From assembly GCA_035363115.1 (NCBI GenBank), contig DAOSEM010000006.1, positions 140,790 to 204,789 of the forward strand: 64,000 nt of DNA. Reading direction: 5' to 3'. This DNA comes from Syntrophales bacterium. Its GTDB lineage: Bacteria; Desulfobacterota; Syntrophia; Syntrophales; PHBD01. Positions 49,467 through 59,039 of the stretch are shown one piece after another (position 1 is the stretch's first letter; each line of letters begins with the position of its first letter). Position numbers and translations under genes: made by a program. A model generated the notes under the pieces. It did not search any database. It was not told where the DNA came from and worked only from the letters and a program-made list of their open reading frames with translations.

Positions 49467-51091
49467 CCTCTCCGGAGACGACAGACTGCCATGTTCTCGT
49501 GATCGGGGCCGGAGGCGCCGGGGTCCGGGCGGCCGTCGAGGCGTCCCGGTACGGCGAGACCGTGCTGCTGTCGAAGGCGATCGCCGGCAAGGGCGGCTGC
49601 ACCCCCATGGCTGAAGGGGGGTACAATGCGGCCATTCGGTCGCAGGACTCCGTTGAGGCCCACCTCCGGGAGACCATCGAGAGCGGCGCCTTCCTGAACG
49701 ACCCGATCCTGGCGGGGACACTGGTCCGGAACGCCCCGGAGCGCCTCCGGGACCTGCTCCGCCGGGGGGCCGTCTTCGACGTCACGGAGAATGGCGAGGT
49801 CGCCCAGCGCTATTTCGGCGGCCAGAAGTACCCCCGGACCTGCTACGCCGGCGACCGCACGGGCCACGAGATCATGACGACCCTGATGGAGTGGCTGCGC
49901 ACGACCCCGGTCCGGGTGTTTCACGAAACCTCTGCCATCGCCCTCCTGAAAGACGGCGACGCCGCGACGGGAGCCCTCGCCCTCGACCGCAGCGGCGGCC
50001 TCCTCCTGTTCCGGGCCGACAGCGTGATCCTGGCGGCGGGCGGGGGCGCGAAAATCTACGCCTCTTCGACGAACTCGGCAAGCGGCACCGGCGAGGGCTA
50101 CGCCCTGGGCTACGGGGCCGGCGCGGAGCTGATCGACATGGAGATGGTGCAGTTCCACCCCACCGGCGCCGTCCATCCCCCCGACGCAAAGGGAAGGCTG
50201 ATCACGGAGGCGGCCCGGGGCGAGGGGGGAATCCTGCTCAACCGGTTGGGAGAGCGCTTCATGGTGCGCTACGACCCTGTGCGCATGGAGCTTGCCCCCC
50301 GGGACGTCCTGTCCCGGGCGATCGTCACGGAGATCCGGGAGGGAAGAGGAACGGCCAACGGCGGCGTGCATCTCGACGTCTCCCGCCTGGGGCCGGCGGT
50401 GATCGAGGAGCGCCTGCCCGTGATGCTGGAACAGTGCCTCCGCTTCGGGGTCGATATCCGGCGCGAGCCCGTGGAGGTCGCGCCGGCGGCGCACCACGTC
50501 ATGGGCGGCCTGCGGATCGACCCGCTGACCTGCCAGACGACCGTCGAGGGACTCTACGCCTGCGGCGAGACGGCGGGCGGCGTCCACGGGGCGAACCGCC
50601 TCGGGGGAAACGCCCTTGCCGAGACCCAGGTCTTCGGGGCCATCGCCGGTGAGGCGGCGGGAAAGTCAAAACCGCGGGCATCCTCCATCCCGGAGAAGCA
50701 GGTGGAAAGGGAGCGGAGAAGGCTGGATGCCTTCCGGACGGGCAAAGCGAATCCTTATGCCTTGCTCAAGAGACTACACGAGATCATGGGGGAAGGCGCC
50801 GGGATCTTTCGGAATGAGACCGGCCTGAAGAAGGCGCTCCTGGAGATCGACCGGATTTCCCGGGAGCGGCTCCGGGCCGCTGTCCCCCGGAACCTGGCCG
50901 ACTGCTGTTCCGTCCGGAACGCCTGCACGACGGCCATACTCGTCTGCCGGGCCGCCCTCCTGAGGGGGGAATCCCGGGGAGCGCACATGCGAACGGACGC
51001 CGACGCGCCTCGGAACGAAGAGCGGTCACTCTTCGGGCACACCTTCCTTTCGCTGTCCCGGGAGGGGATCGAGAGGAGGGACCGGCCGTGA
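49463..51091 (+). CDS. Fumarate reductase/succinate dehydrogenase-type flavoprotein (TfrA-like)
   Basis: The 542-residue protein has the FAD-binding VLVIGAGGAGVRAAVEA, HPTGAVHPP with LITEAARGEGG, RDVLSRAI and HHVMGGL, all of the FrdA/SdhA/NadB family. Translation probably starts at TTG 49463 behind AGGAGG, overlapping the upstream stop. In the segment equivalent to the covalent-flavin site the sequence is KGGCTPMAEGG. The usual histidine before T is replaced by cysteine, so FAD may be non-covalent. With the next gene it resembles thiol:fumarate reductase. Confidence 0.87.
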   Translation: MTSPETTDCHVLVIGAGGAGVRAAVEASRYGETVLLSKAIAGKGGCTPMAEGGYNAAIRSQDSVEAHLRETIESGAFLNDPILAGTLVRNAPERLRDLLRRGAVFDVTENGEVAQRYFGGQKYPRTCYAGDRTGHEIMTTLMEWLRTTPVRVFHETSAIALLKDGDAATGALALDRSGGLLLFRADSVILAAGGGAKIYASSTNSASGTGEGYALGYGAGAELIDMEMVQFHPTGAVHPPDAKGRLITEAARGEGGILLNRLGERFMVRYDPVRMELAPRDVLSRAIVTEIREGRGTANGGVHLDVSRLGPAVIEERLPVMLEQCLRFGVDIRREPVEVAPAAHHVMGGLRIDPLTCQTTVEGLYACGETAGGVHGANRLGGNALAETQVFGAIAGEAAGKSKPRASSIPEKQVERERRRLDAFRTGKANPYALLKRLHEIMGEGAGIFRNETGLKKALLEIDRISRERLRAAVPRNLADCCSVRNACTTAILVCRAALLRGESRGAHMRTDADAPRNEERSLFGHTFLSLSREGIERRDRP

Positions 51092-52542
51092 AGACCATCC
51101 GCCTCACGGTCTCCCGGTTCGACCCGGAGTTGGACGATGGCCCGCGGCTCGAATCCTATACCGTTGATATCAACGAGGGCGCGCGGGTCCTCGACGCGCT
51201 CCAGGCCGTCCGCGACGATATCGACGCGACCCTTTCCTACCGCCGTTCCTGCAGCGTGGGACAGTGCGGAAGCTGCGCCGTCCGGGTGAACGGCCGGCCC
51301 GTCATGGCCTGCAAAGAGGAGGCGACCGACGGCATGGTCGTGGAGCCGCTCCGGCTGCCCGTGGAAAAGGACCTCGTCACGGACCTGGCGCCGCTCCTGA
51401 AATCCGTCGCCTCGTTCGCACCCCGCGGGGAGTCGACTGCGCCGGGCAGGGCGGAGACCGAATCCATCAAGCCGCTCCGCCACTGCATCCAGTGCTTCTC
51501 CTGCGTCTCCGTCTGTCCGATGCTGGACGTGGCCGAATTCGCCGGGCCTACGGCCATGCGGCAGAAGATGCGCCTCGCCCTCGATCCCCGCGACGCCCGG
51601 GACCGCATCCCCGAGGCCGTGGAGGCCGGGCTCTTTCACTGCACCTCCTGCCAGGCCTGCCGGATCGCCTGCCCCGAGGAGATCGCAACCCCCGCCCTGG
51701 CGATCGAGAAGCTCCGCGCTCTCGCCGTCGAGCGGGGCTTCACGTTTCCCAAGCACCTCGAGTTCGCCCGGCTCGTCCGGGAGACCGGCCGGAGCATCTC
51801 GTTCCCGGGCCCCCGTTTCCTGGAATGCGTCCCCGAGGTGGTCGAACCGGAGACCGCCGCCCGCTGCACCGTCGCCCTCTTCACGGGTTGCCTGTACGAC
51901 CTGGTGATGCCCGAGACCGCCTTCGACGCCGTGGAGGTCATGCGGCGCAACGGAATCCGGGTGGTCGTCCCCAAGGACCAGGTCTGCTGCGGCTCGCCGC
52001 TGATCCGGACGGGGCAGACGGACCTCGTGGCAGGCCTGATGGAAAAGAACATCGGGATCTTTGCACGGCTCGGTGTCGACGCGGTCATCACCATCTGCGC
52101 CGGCTGCGGGACCACGTTGAAAAACGATTACGACACGCCCTTCGAGGTCCTGGACATCACGCAGCTCCTGGTGCGGCAGGGAATAGAGTCCCCGGCCCGC
52201 CTGCCCGTCCGGGTGACGTACCACGATCCCTGCCACCTGCTCCGCGGCCAGGGGGTCCGGGAAGAGCCGAGGGAGCTGATCCGGCAGGCGGCGGAGCTCG
52301 TGGAGATGCCCGCCTGGTGCTGCGGCTCCGGGGGCGGTGTCCGGGCGGCGTTTCCCGAAGAGGCAAAAGCCCTGGCCCTGAAGCGCCGGGAGGAGATCGA
52401 AAAGACCCGCGCGGACGCAGTCATCAGTGTCTGCCCCTTCTGCGAGTTTCACCTGAGGGAGCACGCCGGCAGGCGGGTTCAAAACATCTGCACGCTGCTC
52501 CTGAAGGGCTACCGGAAGAAGGACCGGCGGGAGTCTCACTGA
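51088..52542 (+). CDS. Fumarate reductase iron-sulfur subunit fused to HdrB-like CCG domains (TfrB-like)
   Basis: The 484-residue protein begins with a [2Fe-2S] ferredoxin domain (SCSVGQCGSC, C at RPVMAC). Two cysteine clusters follow (CIQCFSCVSVCP and CTSCQACRIACP). The C-terminal half has two CCG domains (CCGSPLIRTG and CCGSGGG, with CAGCG and CPFCEF), as in heterodisulfide reductase HdrB. This fusion is typical of TfrB from methanogens and of related proteins in anaerobes. No membrane anchor subunit is seen, so a soluble enzyme is likely. It overlaps the flavoprotein gene by 4 bases. Confidence 0.88.
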   Translation: MKTIRLTVSRFDPELDDGPRLESYTVDINEGARVLDALQAVRDDIDATLSYRRSCSVGQCGSCAVRVNGRPVMACKEEATDGMVVEPLRLPVEKDLVTDLAPLLKSVASFAPRGESTAPGRAETESIKPLRHCIQCFSCVSVCPMLDVAEFAGPTAMRQKMRLALDPRDARDRIPEAVEAGLFHCTSCQACRIACPEEIATPALAIEKLRALAVERGFTFPKHLEFARLVRETGRSISFPGPRFLECVPEVVEPETAARCTVALFTGCLYDLVMPETAFDAVEVMRRNGIRVVVPKDQVCCGSPLIRTGQTDLVAGLMEKNIGIFARLGVDAVITICAGCGTTLKNDYDTPFEVLDITQLLVRQGIESPARLPVRVTYHDPCHLLRGQGVREEPRELIRQAAELVEMPAWCCGSGGGVRAAFPEEAKALALKRREEIEKTRADAVISVCPFCEFHLREHAGRRVQNICTLLLKGYRKKDRRESH

Positions 52543-52629
52543 GGCCGGACGGAAGAAAGCGGCGGCTCCCAGTCCTTCCCGGGTGCCCATCGGCAGGCCG
52601 CGGCTGGAACCGGTGGTTGAAACGGCGGC

Positions 52630-52659
52630 TTGACTACCCCGGTAAATCTCGCGTAAATG
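52630..52659 (+). promoter_or_regulatory. Predicted promoter of the 709-residue protein gene
   Basis: TTGACT (52630-52635), 18 bases, TAAATG (52654-52659). The ATG at 52670 follows so closely that the transcript would have almost no leader, and no ribosome site is visible. Confidence 0.4.
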
Positions 52660-52669
52660 CTCAGTCGAT

Positions 52670-54799
52670 ATGAACGGAACAAATCTGAGGGAACAGAACG
52701 CCATATCAGGTCCGGATCGTCCGGCACCCGAAACCGCACTCATGGTTTCACAGCGGCTCTCCGCCCTGGTCACCGCGCTGAACCTGCTCCGGCTCAGTCT
52801 CAACATGTACCCGCCGGGCCATGTCAGAATCCAGGAAGCAACGGAACAGGCAGGCGATCTCCTCCAGAAATCGCTCCAGGGGAGGATGGAGCTCAACTTC
52901 ATCATCGACGGGCCCATGATGGCGTCGGGCGAGATCCCTCTCGATCCGAACAACTCCTCCGTACGGGACTATCTCCGGACGCTCTCCTCTTTCCGACTGG
53001 TTTCGATCAGCTTCGTGGCCGGTGTCAGCAAGCAGGAGATCGTCGATTTCCACAAGTTCCTCGCCCAGAAGCCATCGGATGTGTGGATGAAGAGCACGGT
53101 GGCTCGCGCCGTCGCCCAGGCCGGGATCACGCGGATCCGCGTCAAGTCCCTGGACGCGGATGACTTTCAGATCACCGACGAGCGGGAAATCTTTTTCACG
53201 CCGGAGAACAAGGAAAACAAGAAGGGCGACTTCTGGCTCGACTTCCTGGCACGCTCCAAGGAGCTATCGCTGACAATCGCCGACCCCGCCCTTTCGCCAT
53301 TCCTGGATCCCTCTTTCCAGGCGCGCGCCCTCAATGAAAGGCCGGACCTGTGGCAAGGCGCCGTCGACAGCTATGAAAAACTCGTCCGCGAGTACTTCCT
53401 GGACCTGCGCCACGGAAACGCCGGCTCCGCTATCCGCTTCGAAGCGCTGGCGAACATCAGCAACATGCTGAAGAGCCTGACCCCCGAGCTGAGGGCACAA
53501 CTTCTGGACTCCCTGGAACGCCAGGTCTGCCTGCAGCCGGAGACGGTGCTCGAACTCGAAAACCTCAAGTGTTTTCCAAAGGACGTCTTCCAGCAGATCA
53601 TCCAGCTCAACCAGGAGCGGAAGAACCGGATCTCTCCCACGCTGATTCTCCTGATGCAGAAAATGACGACGGTTCACCGTCAGGAAATGGCGGCCACAGG
53701 CGTCGCCCCCGAGGAGGACTTCTCGGTGGGCAGCGTTCGGGACCTGATCAAGCGGGAAAACTACGAGAAGTACGTCCCTGTGGAATATGAAAATCTGCTC
53801 CGGGATGCCGCGGAAACCCCCGGTATGGCCGTATCCGGGGAAGAAGCGTTCCCTCTCCAGTGGCACCTCCAATCCCTGCAGGACGACGAGATTCAGTATC
53901 GGATCACTTATTTCAGCCTCGTCATGATGGAAGAGGATATCCCGGATGAGGAATACCGCCTGTTGAGCGAACACCTGGTGACTTCCGCCATGGGGCTCGT
54001 CAGCACGGGACGGTTTTCCCTCCTGACCGAGGTCCTGGAGACCCTGCAAACCCATACCCGGACAAAGCCGTCGGAGTCCGTGCGCCAGAGGGCGCTCTGG
54101 ACCATCAAGGCCTTCACCAGCCGTCAGATGATGTCCCTCGTGGAGCCGTTCCTGCAGATCGATATCGGACAATCCGATTCCCTGAAGGCGTACCTCAAGG
54201 CCTGCGGGGAAGACACCCTACCCTGGCTCTTCGATCTGTACCTGGACCGCTCCTTCGCCCCCTCGCCCTTTTTTCTCGGCATCCTGAACAGCTACGGGAA
54301 GGCGGCCGGCGATGAGGCCTACCGAAGGCTGAAGGGACAGGACTCACTGGGAATCTCACGCCTGCTGACATTTATCCGGGACACGGCGCAATACAATGTC
54401 TCCACGGCCCTGAAGGAGCTATACGAGCAGGGCAGCTGGGATGTCAGGATGGAAGTGCTGGAGACACTCCTGCAGTTCAAGGATCCCCTGGCGCCGGATC
54501 TCCTGCGAGACGGAATCAGGAGGGAGAGCTGGGAGGAAAAGACGGGGGTCATCAGCCTGATCAGCAGGCATCGGATCTGGGGTCTGATCGGTGACGTGCT
54601 GGTGCTTGTGAAGACCTTTCTGATCCGGGAGGAGGACGCCGTCCGGAACGAGTGGATCATCCGGGAAATCGCCGCCAGCCGCGATCCCGCGATCATTCCC
54701 CACATGGAAAGCCTCGCGAAGATCCGCTGGACCCTCTCGCCGCGCAGGCTGAGCCGCATGAAACGCCTGATCCGGGAGACGCTTCCCCCGGCTGCTTAA
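52670..54799 (+). CDS. Large protein of unknown function with HEAT-like helical repeats
   Basis: The 709-residue soluble protein has no recognised catalytic motif. Residues about 25-160 contain LNMYPPGHVRIQEA, FIIDGPMMASGEIPLD and a SFRLVSISFVAGVSKQEIVDFHKFL segment. This resembles the N-terminus of the HD-GYP protein encoded next (YPPDHPLVLSHIQGA, LTIDNRPLLL, ITFVRGLPLSQLETFV). The remainder is helix-rich and HEAT-like. It may act with the HD-GYP protein in cyclic-di-GMP signalling. The ATG lacks a ribosome site. A downstream ATG at 52742 is an alternative. Confidence 0.75.
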   Translation: MNGTNLREQNAISGPDRPAPETALMVSQRLSALVTALNLLRLSLNMYPPGHVRIQEATEQAGDLLQKSLQGRMELNFIIDGPMMASGEIPLDPNNSSVRDYLRTLSSFRLVSISFVAGVSKQEIVDFHKFLAQKPSDVWMKSTVARAVAQAGITRIRVKSLDADDFQITDEREIFFTPENKENKKGDFWLDFLARSKELSLTIADPALSPFLDPSFQARALNERPDLWQGAVDSYEKLVREYFLDLRHGNAGSAIRFEALANISNMLKSLTPELRAQLLDSLERQVCLQPETVLELENLKCFPKDVFQQIIQLNQERKNRISPTLILLMQKMTTVHRQEMAATGVAPEEDFSVGSVRDLIKRENYEKYVPVEYENLLRDAAETPGMAVSGEEAFPLQWHLQSLQDDEIQYRITYFSLVMMEEDIPDEEYRLLSEHLVTSAMGLVSTGRFSLLTEVLETLQTHTRTKPSESVRQRALWTIKAFTSRQMMSLVEPFLQIDIGQSDSLKAYLKACGEDTLPWLFDLYLDRSFAPSPFFLGILNSYGKAAGDEAYRRLKGQDSLGISRLLTFIRDTAQYNVSTALKELYEQGSWDVRMEVLETLLQFKDPLAPDLLRDGIRRESWEEKTGVISLISRHRIWGLIGDVLVLVKTFLIREEDAVRNEWIIREIAASRDPAIIPHMESLAKIRWTLSPRRLSRMKRLIRETLPPAA

Positions 54800-54880
54800 G
54801 AATGAACCGGCAACCGGGCCCGGTCGTCATCGGCAATGGACGGCCGGCGGAAGCCGGAGACAGGTCGGAGGTCTTGACCC

Positions 54881-56029
54881 ATGGCAACATACCAGGATTC
54901 CATCGGCGAAGCGGTTACGCAACTGACGGCGGCCGTCCAGAACTCCGGCATCTATCCGCCAGACCACCCCCTGGTCCTCTCGCATATCCAGGGTGCCTAC
55001 GAACACCTCAAATACCTGATGAGCATCCGGCTGGATACCACCATCCTGCTCCTGGGGGAACATCTAACCATCGACAATCGCCCCCTCCTGCTGGCCGGGG
55101 CGACGGAAACCGCACTGATCCGCATCCTCAAAAAACGGGCCGTCGAGCGGATTACCTTTGTCCGGGGACTCCCGCTCTCCCAACTCGAGACGTTCGTGCG
55201 CAATCTGTCGGATCCGGAGGCAAAATCCATTCATTCCCTGCCCCAGATCCGCATTGGGAAGATCAAGCTGAAGGAAGCGGAAAAGGGGGAAGTCGATGAC
55301 GGGACCGGCATTGTCTCTTCCGAGCTGGACCTCGACGAATTTGTCGAGCTGGAGATCGAGACCCCGGATCAGCTCGTCCGCAACATCTACCGCAGCATCG
55401 CCAAGGGAAGCAACCTGGACATGGAGCGGGTGGACGACATGGTCGTCAACTTCATGGACGGTCTCCGCAAGGAAGTGAACCCCCTGAAGCTCCTCTCGGA
55501 GCTCAAGTCCAGCGACGAGTACACCTTCACCCACACGGCAAACGTGGGCATCCTGACCATGTACCTGGCGGAGTACGTGGGATTCAAGGCCCCTCACCTG
55601 AAGAACATCGGGGTTGCCGCCACCCTGCACGATATCGGCAAGATCACCACGCCGGAAGAGATCCTCATGAAACCGGGGAGCCTGACATCGGAAGAACGGG
55701 CCGTCATGGAGAATCACACGATCAACGGAGCCATGTACCTGATGAAAATCAAGGGCGTGACCAACCTTGCCGTCCTGGCGGCCATGGAGCATCACATCAA
55801 GTTCGACGGCACCGGCTATCCCCGGTTGAAACAGAACTGGAGTACCAATATCATCAGCCAGATGATCTCGATTGCCGACGTCTTCGACGCCCTCCGGACG
55901 GCCCGGCCCTACCGCGACCCGATGCCGCAGGAAAAGATCGAGCAGATCCTGATCAAGGAAAAGGGAACGTCCTTCAACCCCTACCTGGTTGATCGCTTCC
56001 TTGAACTGGTCCGGAAACCGGTGGAGTGA
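54881..56029 (+). CDS. HD-GYP domain protein with shared N-terminal module
   Basis: The 382-residue protein has an N-terminal module (about 1-130) similar to the neighbouring 709-residue protein. A C-terminal HD-GYP domain has HTANVGILTMYLA, LHDIGKITTP, ENHTINGAMYL, EHHIKFDGTGYP and DVFDALRTARPYR. The key residues look complete, so it is probably an active cyclic-di-GMP phosphodiesterase. GGAGG precedes the ATG. It is the third HD-GYP protein in the window. Confidence 0.88.
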   Translation: MATYQDSIGEAVTQLTAAVQNSGIYPPDHPLVLSHIQGAYEHLKYLMSIRLDTTILLLGEHLTIDNRPLLLAGATETALIRILKKRAVERITFVRGLPLSQLETFVRNLSDPEAKSIHSLPQIRIGKIKLKEAEKGEVDDGTGIVSSELDLDEFVELEIETPDQLVRNIYRSIAKGSNLDMERVDDMVVNFMDGLRKEVNPLKLLSELKSSDEYTFTHTANVGILTMYLAEYVGFKAPHLKNIGVAATLHDIGKITTPEEILMKPGSLTSEERAVMENHTINGAMYLMKIKGVTNLAVLAAMEHHIKFDGTGYPRLKQNWSTNIISQMISIADVFDALRTARPYRDPMPQEKIEQILIKEKGTSFNPYLVDRFLELVRKPVE

Positions 56030-56041
56030 CGCAAGGCCCTG

Positions 56042-56497
56042 TCAGGCACCATCTTCAGGCTGTCCGCCTTCCCTTGCCGCATTACAGGCGGCCATCCGCT
56101 GTTTCACCCCGCAGGTCACAAGATAGTAGCCCAGGGACAGGGCAAGGACGATGGCGGCAATCCCGACCAGAGTCATGCCGGAAGCCTCCTTGACGTCCAG
56201 AACGATCACCTTCCGGGCCACCGCAATGATCGCCAGCATCAGGACGACTTCCAGATGAACCGGCTCGGCGGAGAGGTAACTCTTGAGGGTGTGGATGAGT
56301 TCCAGCCCGATGAGAACCAGGAGAAACATGCCAAAGACTTCCAGGAGTTCGTCGATCTCCAGGAGGAAAAGGGGCGGCGTGAAAATATCCCGGACCAGGA
56401 GCCAGGCCACCTCGACGGTTGCCAGGAAGACGGTCAGGGCCATCATGCCGATGAGGGCGTAAACCGTAGCCTTCTCGAACTGTTTCAGCGTCTTCAC
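56042..56497 (-). CDS. PsiE-like integral membrane protein
   Basis: The 151-residue protein has four hydrophobic segments and the pattern FLLEIDELLEVFGMFLLVLIGLELI typical of the phosphate-starvation-inducible PsiE family. The later VARKVIVLDVKEAS segment also fits. Function in the family is poorly known. It is the last gene of the leftward PTS-to-PsiE set and converges with the HD-GYP gene. Confidence 0.72.
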   Translation of the reverse strand: MKTLKQFEKATVYALIGMMALTVFLATVEVAWLLVRDIFTPPLFLLEIDELLEVFGMFLLVLIGLELIHTLKSYLSAEPVHLEVVLMLAIIAVARKVIVLDVKEASGMTLVGIAAIVLALSLGYYLVTCGVKQRMAACNAAREGGQPEDGA

Positions 56498-56510
56498 GGG
56501 AGCCTCCGCG

Positions 56511-57194
56511 TCAGCCGTTCATGCGCAGGTAGCGGTGGATGTAGGCGGCGGCCTGCTCCTTCGGCTCAAAGATCCCGAAGTGCCCCTCGCAGAGGACGTC
56601 CGGCTCCAGGGCCAGGATCTTCTTCATGGAGGCCCGCCAGTCGCTGATGTTGGAGCGGAAGGCCGACATGAAGGGGCCGTGGATGTCCTGTCCGAAAAGG
56701 ACCCGCTTCCCGTTCCGGTCGAGCCAGACCACGATGGAGCCGGGCGTGTGGCCCGGCGTGTGAAGGCAGTGCAGATCCTCGCCGCCGAAGGCCAGGACCT
56801 CCTCCTCCCCCTTGAGGCGCCGGTCCACCCGGGTGGGCGGGAAGTCCGTCTCGTACCAGTTGGCCGCCGTCCGGACGGGGTCCCCCGCCTCGATCGCCTC
56901 CGCGTCCAGTTCGTGGATCAGGATCCGGCAGCCGTACCGGTCTCGGAAGAAGGGAGCCGACCCGATGTGGTCGATGTGGCAGTGGGTCAGGATCAGGGTG
57001 GAAATGGCCCCGGGATCCAGCCCCGCCCCCTCGATGTTCCGCAGGAGGGCTTTCGAGCTGCCGCCGGCCCCGGAGTCGATCATGACCAGTTCCCCCTGGA
57101 AATCGACGACGAATACCGTGGCGTCGTCGGACCGGGAGACATCCGGTCCCCCCACGAGCCAGATCCCGTCCCAGATGGCTTCCGCCCTGCCCAT
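56511..57194 (-). CDS. Metallo-beta-lactamase fold hydrolase
   Basis: The 227-residue protein has the zinc motif THCHIDHIGSAPFF, HTPGHTPGS, FGQDIHG and a late GHFG, so the metal site is complete. The substrate is unknown. It lies 17 bases after the DUF4384 gene and 13 bases before the PsiE-like gene, in the same direction. Confidence 0.85.
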   Translation of the reverse strand: MGRAEAIWDGIWLVGGPDVSRSDDATVFVVDFQGELVMIDSGAGGSSKALLRNIEGAGLDPGAISTLILTHCHIDHIGSAPFFRDRYGCRILIHELDAEAIEAGDPVRTAANWYETDFPPTRVDRRLKGEEEVLAFGGEDLHCLHTPGHTPGSIVVWLDRNGKRVLFGQDIHGPFMSAFRSNISDWRASMKKILALEPDVLCEGHFGIFEPKEQAAAYIHRYLRMNG

Positions 57195-57211
57195 AGCCGG
57201 CCTCCTACCGT

Positions 57212-58084
57212 TCAGCGGTTCGTCCGCAGCGTCGCCGAGGTCTCGAAAAAGCCCGCCCCGGCAACCTGTCCGTCGGGCTTTGCGTTCTTCACGGGCGCCT
57301 TGACGACACTCACTCCCCGGACCTTCACGTCCATGTCCGCCGCCTTCGTCCGAACCTCATAGACTCCGCCCGCCGCCTCGAGCTGGAGGTCACCAATGGG
57401 AGAGGAACTGGCGTATACCATGATCTTCTCCTCCCCGAAGGGCGGGACCACCTCGAGCTGGAATTTGTCGTTGCCCGAGGGGATCTCGTAGACCACGCCG
57501 CCCTGGAAATAGTTGTCCGACCGGTAGGGATTCGGAAGCAGTTGGAGGATCTGCCCCTTCGTGTCTCGGTAGATCACCCGGGCAAAGAAGGGCCGGTTCC
57601 CCTTGAGGAAAATCCGGATCTGCTCCGACTGCCGGTACGTCTGCCTGTCCGTCCAGACGCGGACGTTCAGCGGGGCCCCGGGATCGTCCGCCAGGGCGGG
57701 CTTTGCGGCGACCCGGTCCATGGCCTTCGTGTCGGGAAGGATCTCCGCCTTGACCCGGATCCGGAAGCACTCGCCGGTCTTGGGGTCGGTGTACCAGGTC
57801 CGCTGGAGTTCCTGGAGGATCCGGACGGTGCCGTTGGCATAGGCCTCCAGGAGGTCCTTGAGGACCGTCGCGTCCTCGACTTTCGTCTCGCTCTTCACGT
57901 ACGTCGCGGCGTACTCCAGCGCCTGCCGCCTGGCGTTGGCCAGAGCGTCGTCTTCCGTGGCCTTCCGGGACTTGTCATAGCCCATGCAGGAGTAACCCTC
58001 CGCCTCGGTGATGGCGGAAGAGGCGGCGAACGCCGGCAGGGCCGCCAGGAGCAGGACTGCAGCCAACAGGATCGCTTTCTTCAT
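57212..58084 (-). CDS. Secreted DUF4384-domain protein
   Basis: The 290-residue product has a signal peptide (to about residue 20). A central YRDTKGQILQLLPNPYRSDNYF segment with GNDKFQLEV after it is the pattern of DUF4384, found in periplasmic proteins. The first half resembles LPP20-like helices (ALANARRQALEYAATYVKSE). It is probably an envelope protein. Its function in the pyrimidine/PTS neighbourhood is unclear. Confidence 0.75.
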   Translation of the reverse strand: MKKAILLAAVLLLAALPAFAASSAITEAEGYSCMGYDKSRKATEDDALANARRQALEYAATYVKSETKVEDATVLKDLLEAYANGTVRILQELQRTWYTDPKTGECFRIRVKAEILPDTKAMDRVAAKPALADDPGAPLNVRVWTDRQTYRQSEQIRIFLKGNRPFFARVIYRDTKGQILQLLPNPYRSDNYFQGGVVYEIPSGNDKFQLEVVPPFGEEKIMVYASSSPIGDLQLEAAGGVYEVRTKAADMDVKVRGVSVVKAPVKNAKPDGQVAGAGFFETSATLRTNR

Positions 58085-58094
58085 GACGTTCTCC

Positions 58095-59039
58095 TTACCG
58101 TACGGTGTTGCACACGAGCGAGCCGACCAGATCCTTCATGTCCCTCATACCGTGCCGCACGAGGTAGGCCTCGATCCCCTCGATGACGTCGAGGGACGTT
58201 CGGGGGTTCATGAACTGTCCCGTCCCCACCTGGACGGCCGAGGCCCCGGCGATGAGAAATTCCAGGGCACCCGCTGCGTCGACGATACCCCCCACGCCGA
58301 TGACGGGGACCTTCACCCGGCCGGCGACCTGCCAGACCATGCGCACCGCCACGGGCCGCACGGCCGGTCCGGAGAGCCCGCCGGTGACATTCGCGAGATG
58401 GGGAACACGCCGCTCCACGTCCACGGACATGCCCAGGAGGGTGTTGATGAGCGAGAGGGCATGGGCTCCGGCGGATTCGACGGCGAGGGCGATCTCGACG
58501 ATGTCCGTGACGTTGGGGGTGAGCTTCACGATCACCGGCAGGTCCGTGCTTCCCCGGACCGCCGCCGTCACCTCCGCCGCGGACTCCGGCCGCGCACCGA
58601 AGGCAATCCCGCCCTTCTTCACGTTGGGGCAGGAGATGTTCACCTCCAGGGCATGGACGCCGCCGGCCCGGCTCAACTCCTCCGCCACGGCGGCGTATTC
58701 GTCGACGGCCTCTCCGAAGATGTTGACGATGACCGGGACGTCAAACTTACGCAGGTAGGGAAGCTTCTCCGCGACGAATGCCTGGACGCCCACGTTCTGC
58801 AGGCCCACGGCGTTGAGCATCCCCGCGGGCGTCTCCATAATCCGGGGCGGCGGGTTGCCGGCCCGGGGCCGGAGGGAAATGCCCTTGGTGACGACGGCCC
58901 CCAGGTGGTTCAGGTCCGCGAACGGGGCGTACTCCTCCCCGTACCCGAAGGTGCCCGACGCGGGCATGACCGGGTTCTTCAGGTTCAGGCCGCCGATCGA
59001 GACGGCGAGCGACGGGAGGTTATTACCAGTCGAGTTCAT
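58095..59039 (-). CDS. pyrD: Dihydroorotate dehydrogenase B, catalytic subunit
   Basis: This flavoenzyme oxidises dihydroorotate to orotate in pyrimidine synthesis. The 314-residue protein has PVMPASGTFGYG, EVNISCPNVKKGG (catalytic cysteine in the class 1B position), KLTPNV and GVGGIVDAAGALEFLIAGASAVQVGT. It overlaps pyrK by 17 bases. Class 1B enzymes use NAD through PyrK, which matches an anaerobic lifestyle. Confidence 0.95.
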   Translation of the reverse strand: MNSTGNNLPSLAVSIGGLNLKNPVMPASGTFGYGEEYAPFADLNHLGAVVTKGISLRPRAGNPPPRIMETPAGMLNAVGLQNVGVQAFVAEKLPYLRKFDVPVIVNIFGEAVDEYAAVAEELSRAGGVHALEVNISCPNVKKGGIAFGARPESAAEVTAAVRGSTDLPVIVKLTPNVTDIVEIALAVESAGAHALSLINTLLGMSVDVERRVPHLANVTGGLSGPAVRPVAVRMVWQVAGRVKVPVIGVGGIVDAAGALEFLIAGASAVQVGTGQFMNPRTSLDVIEGIEAYLVRHGMRDMKDLVGSLVCNTVR

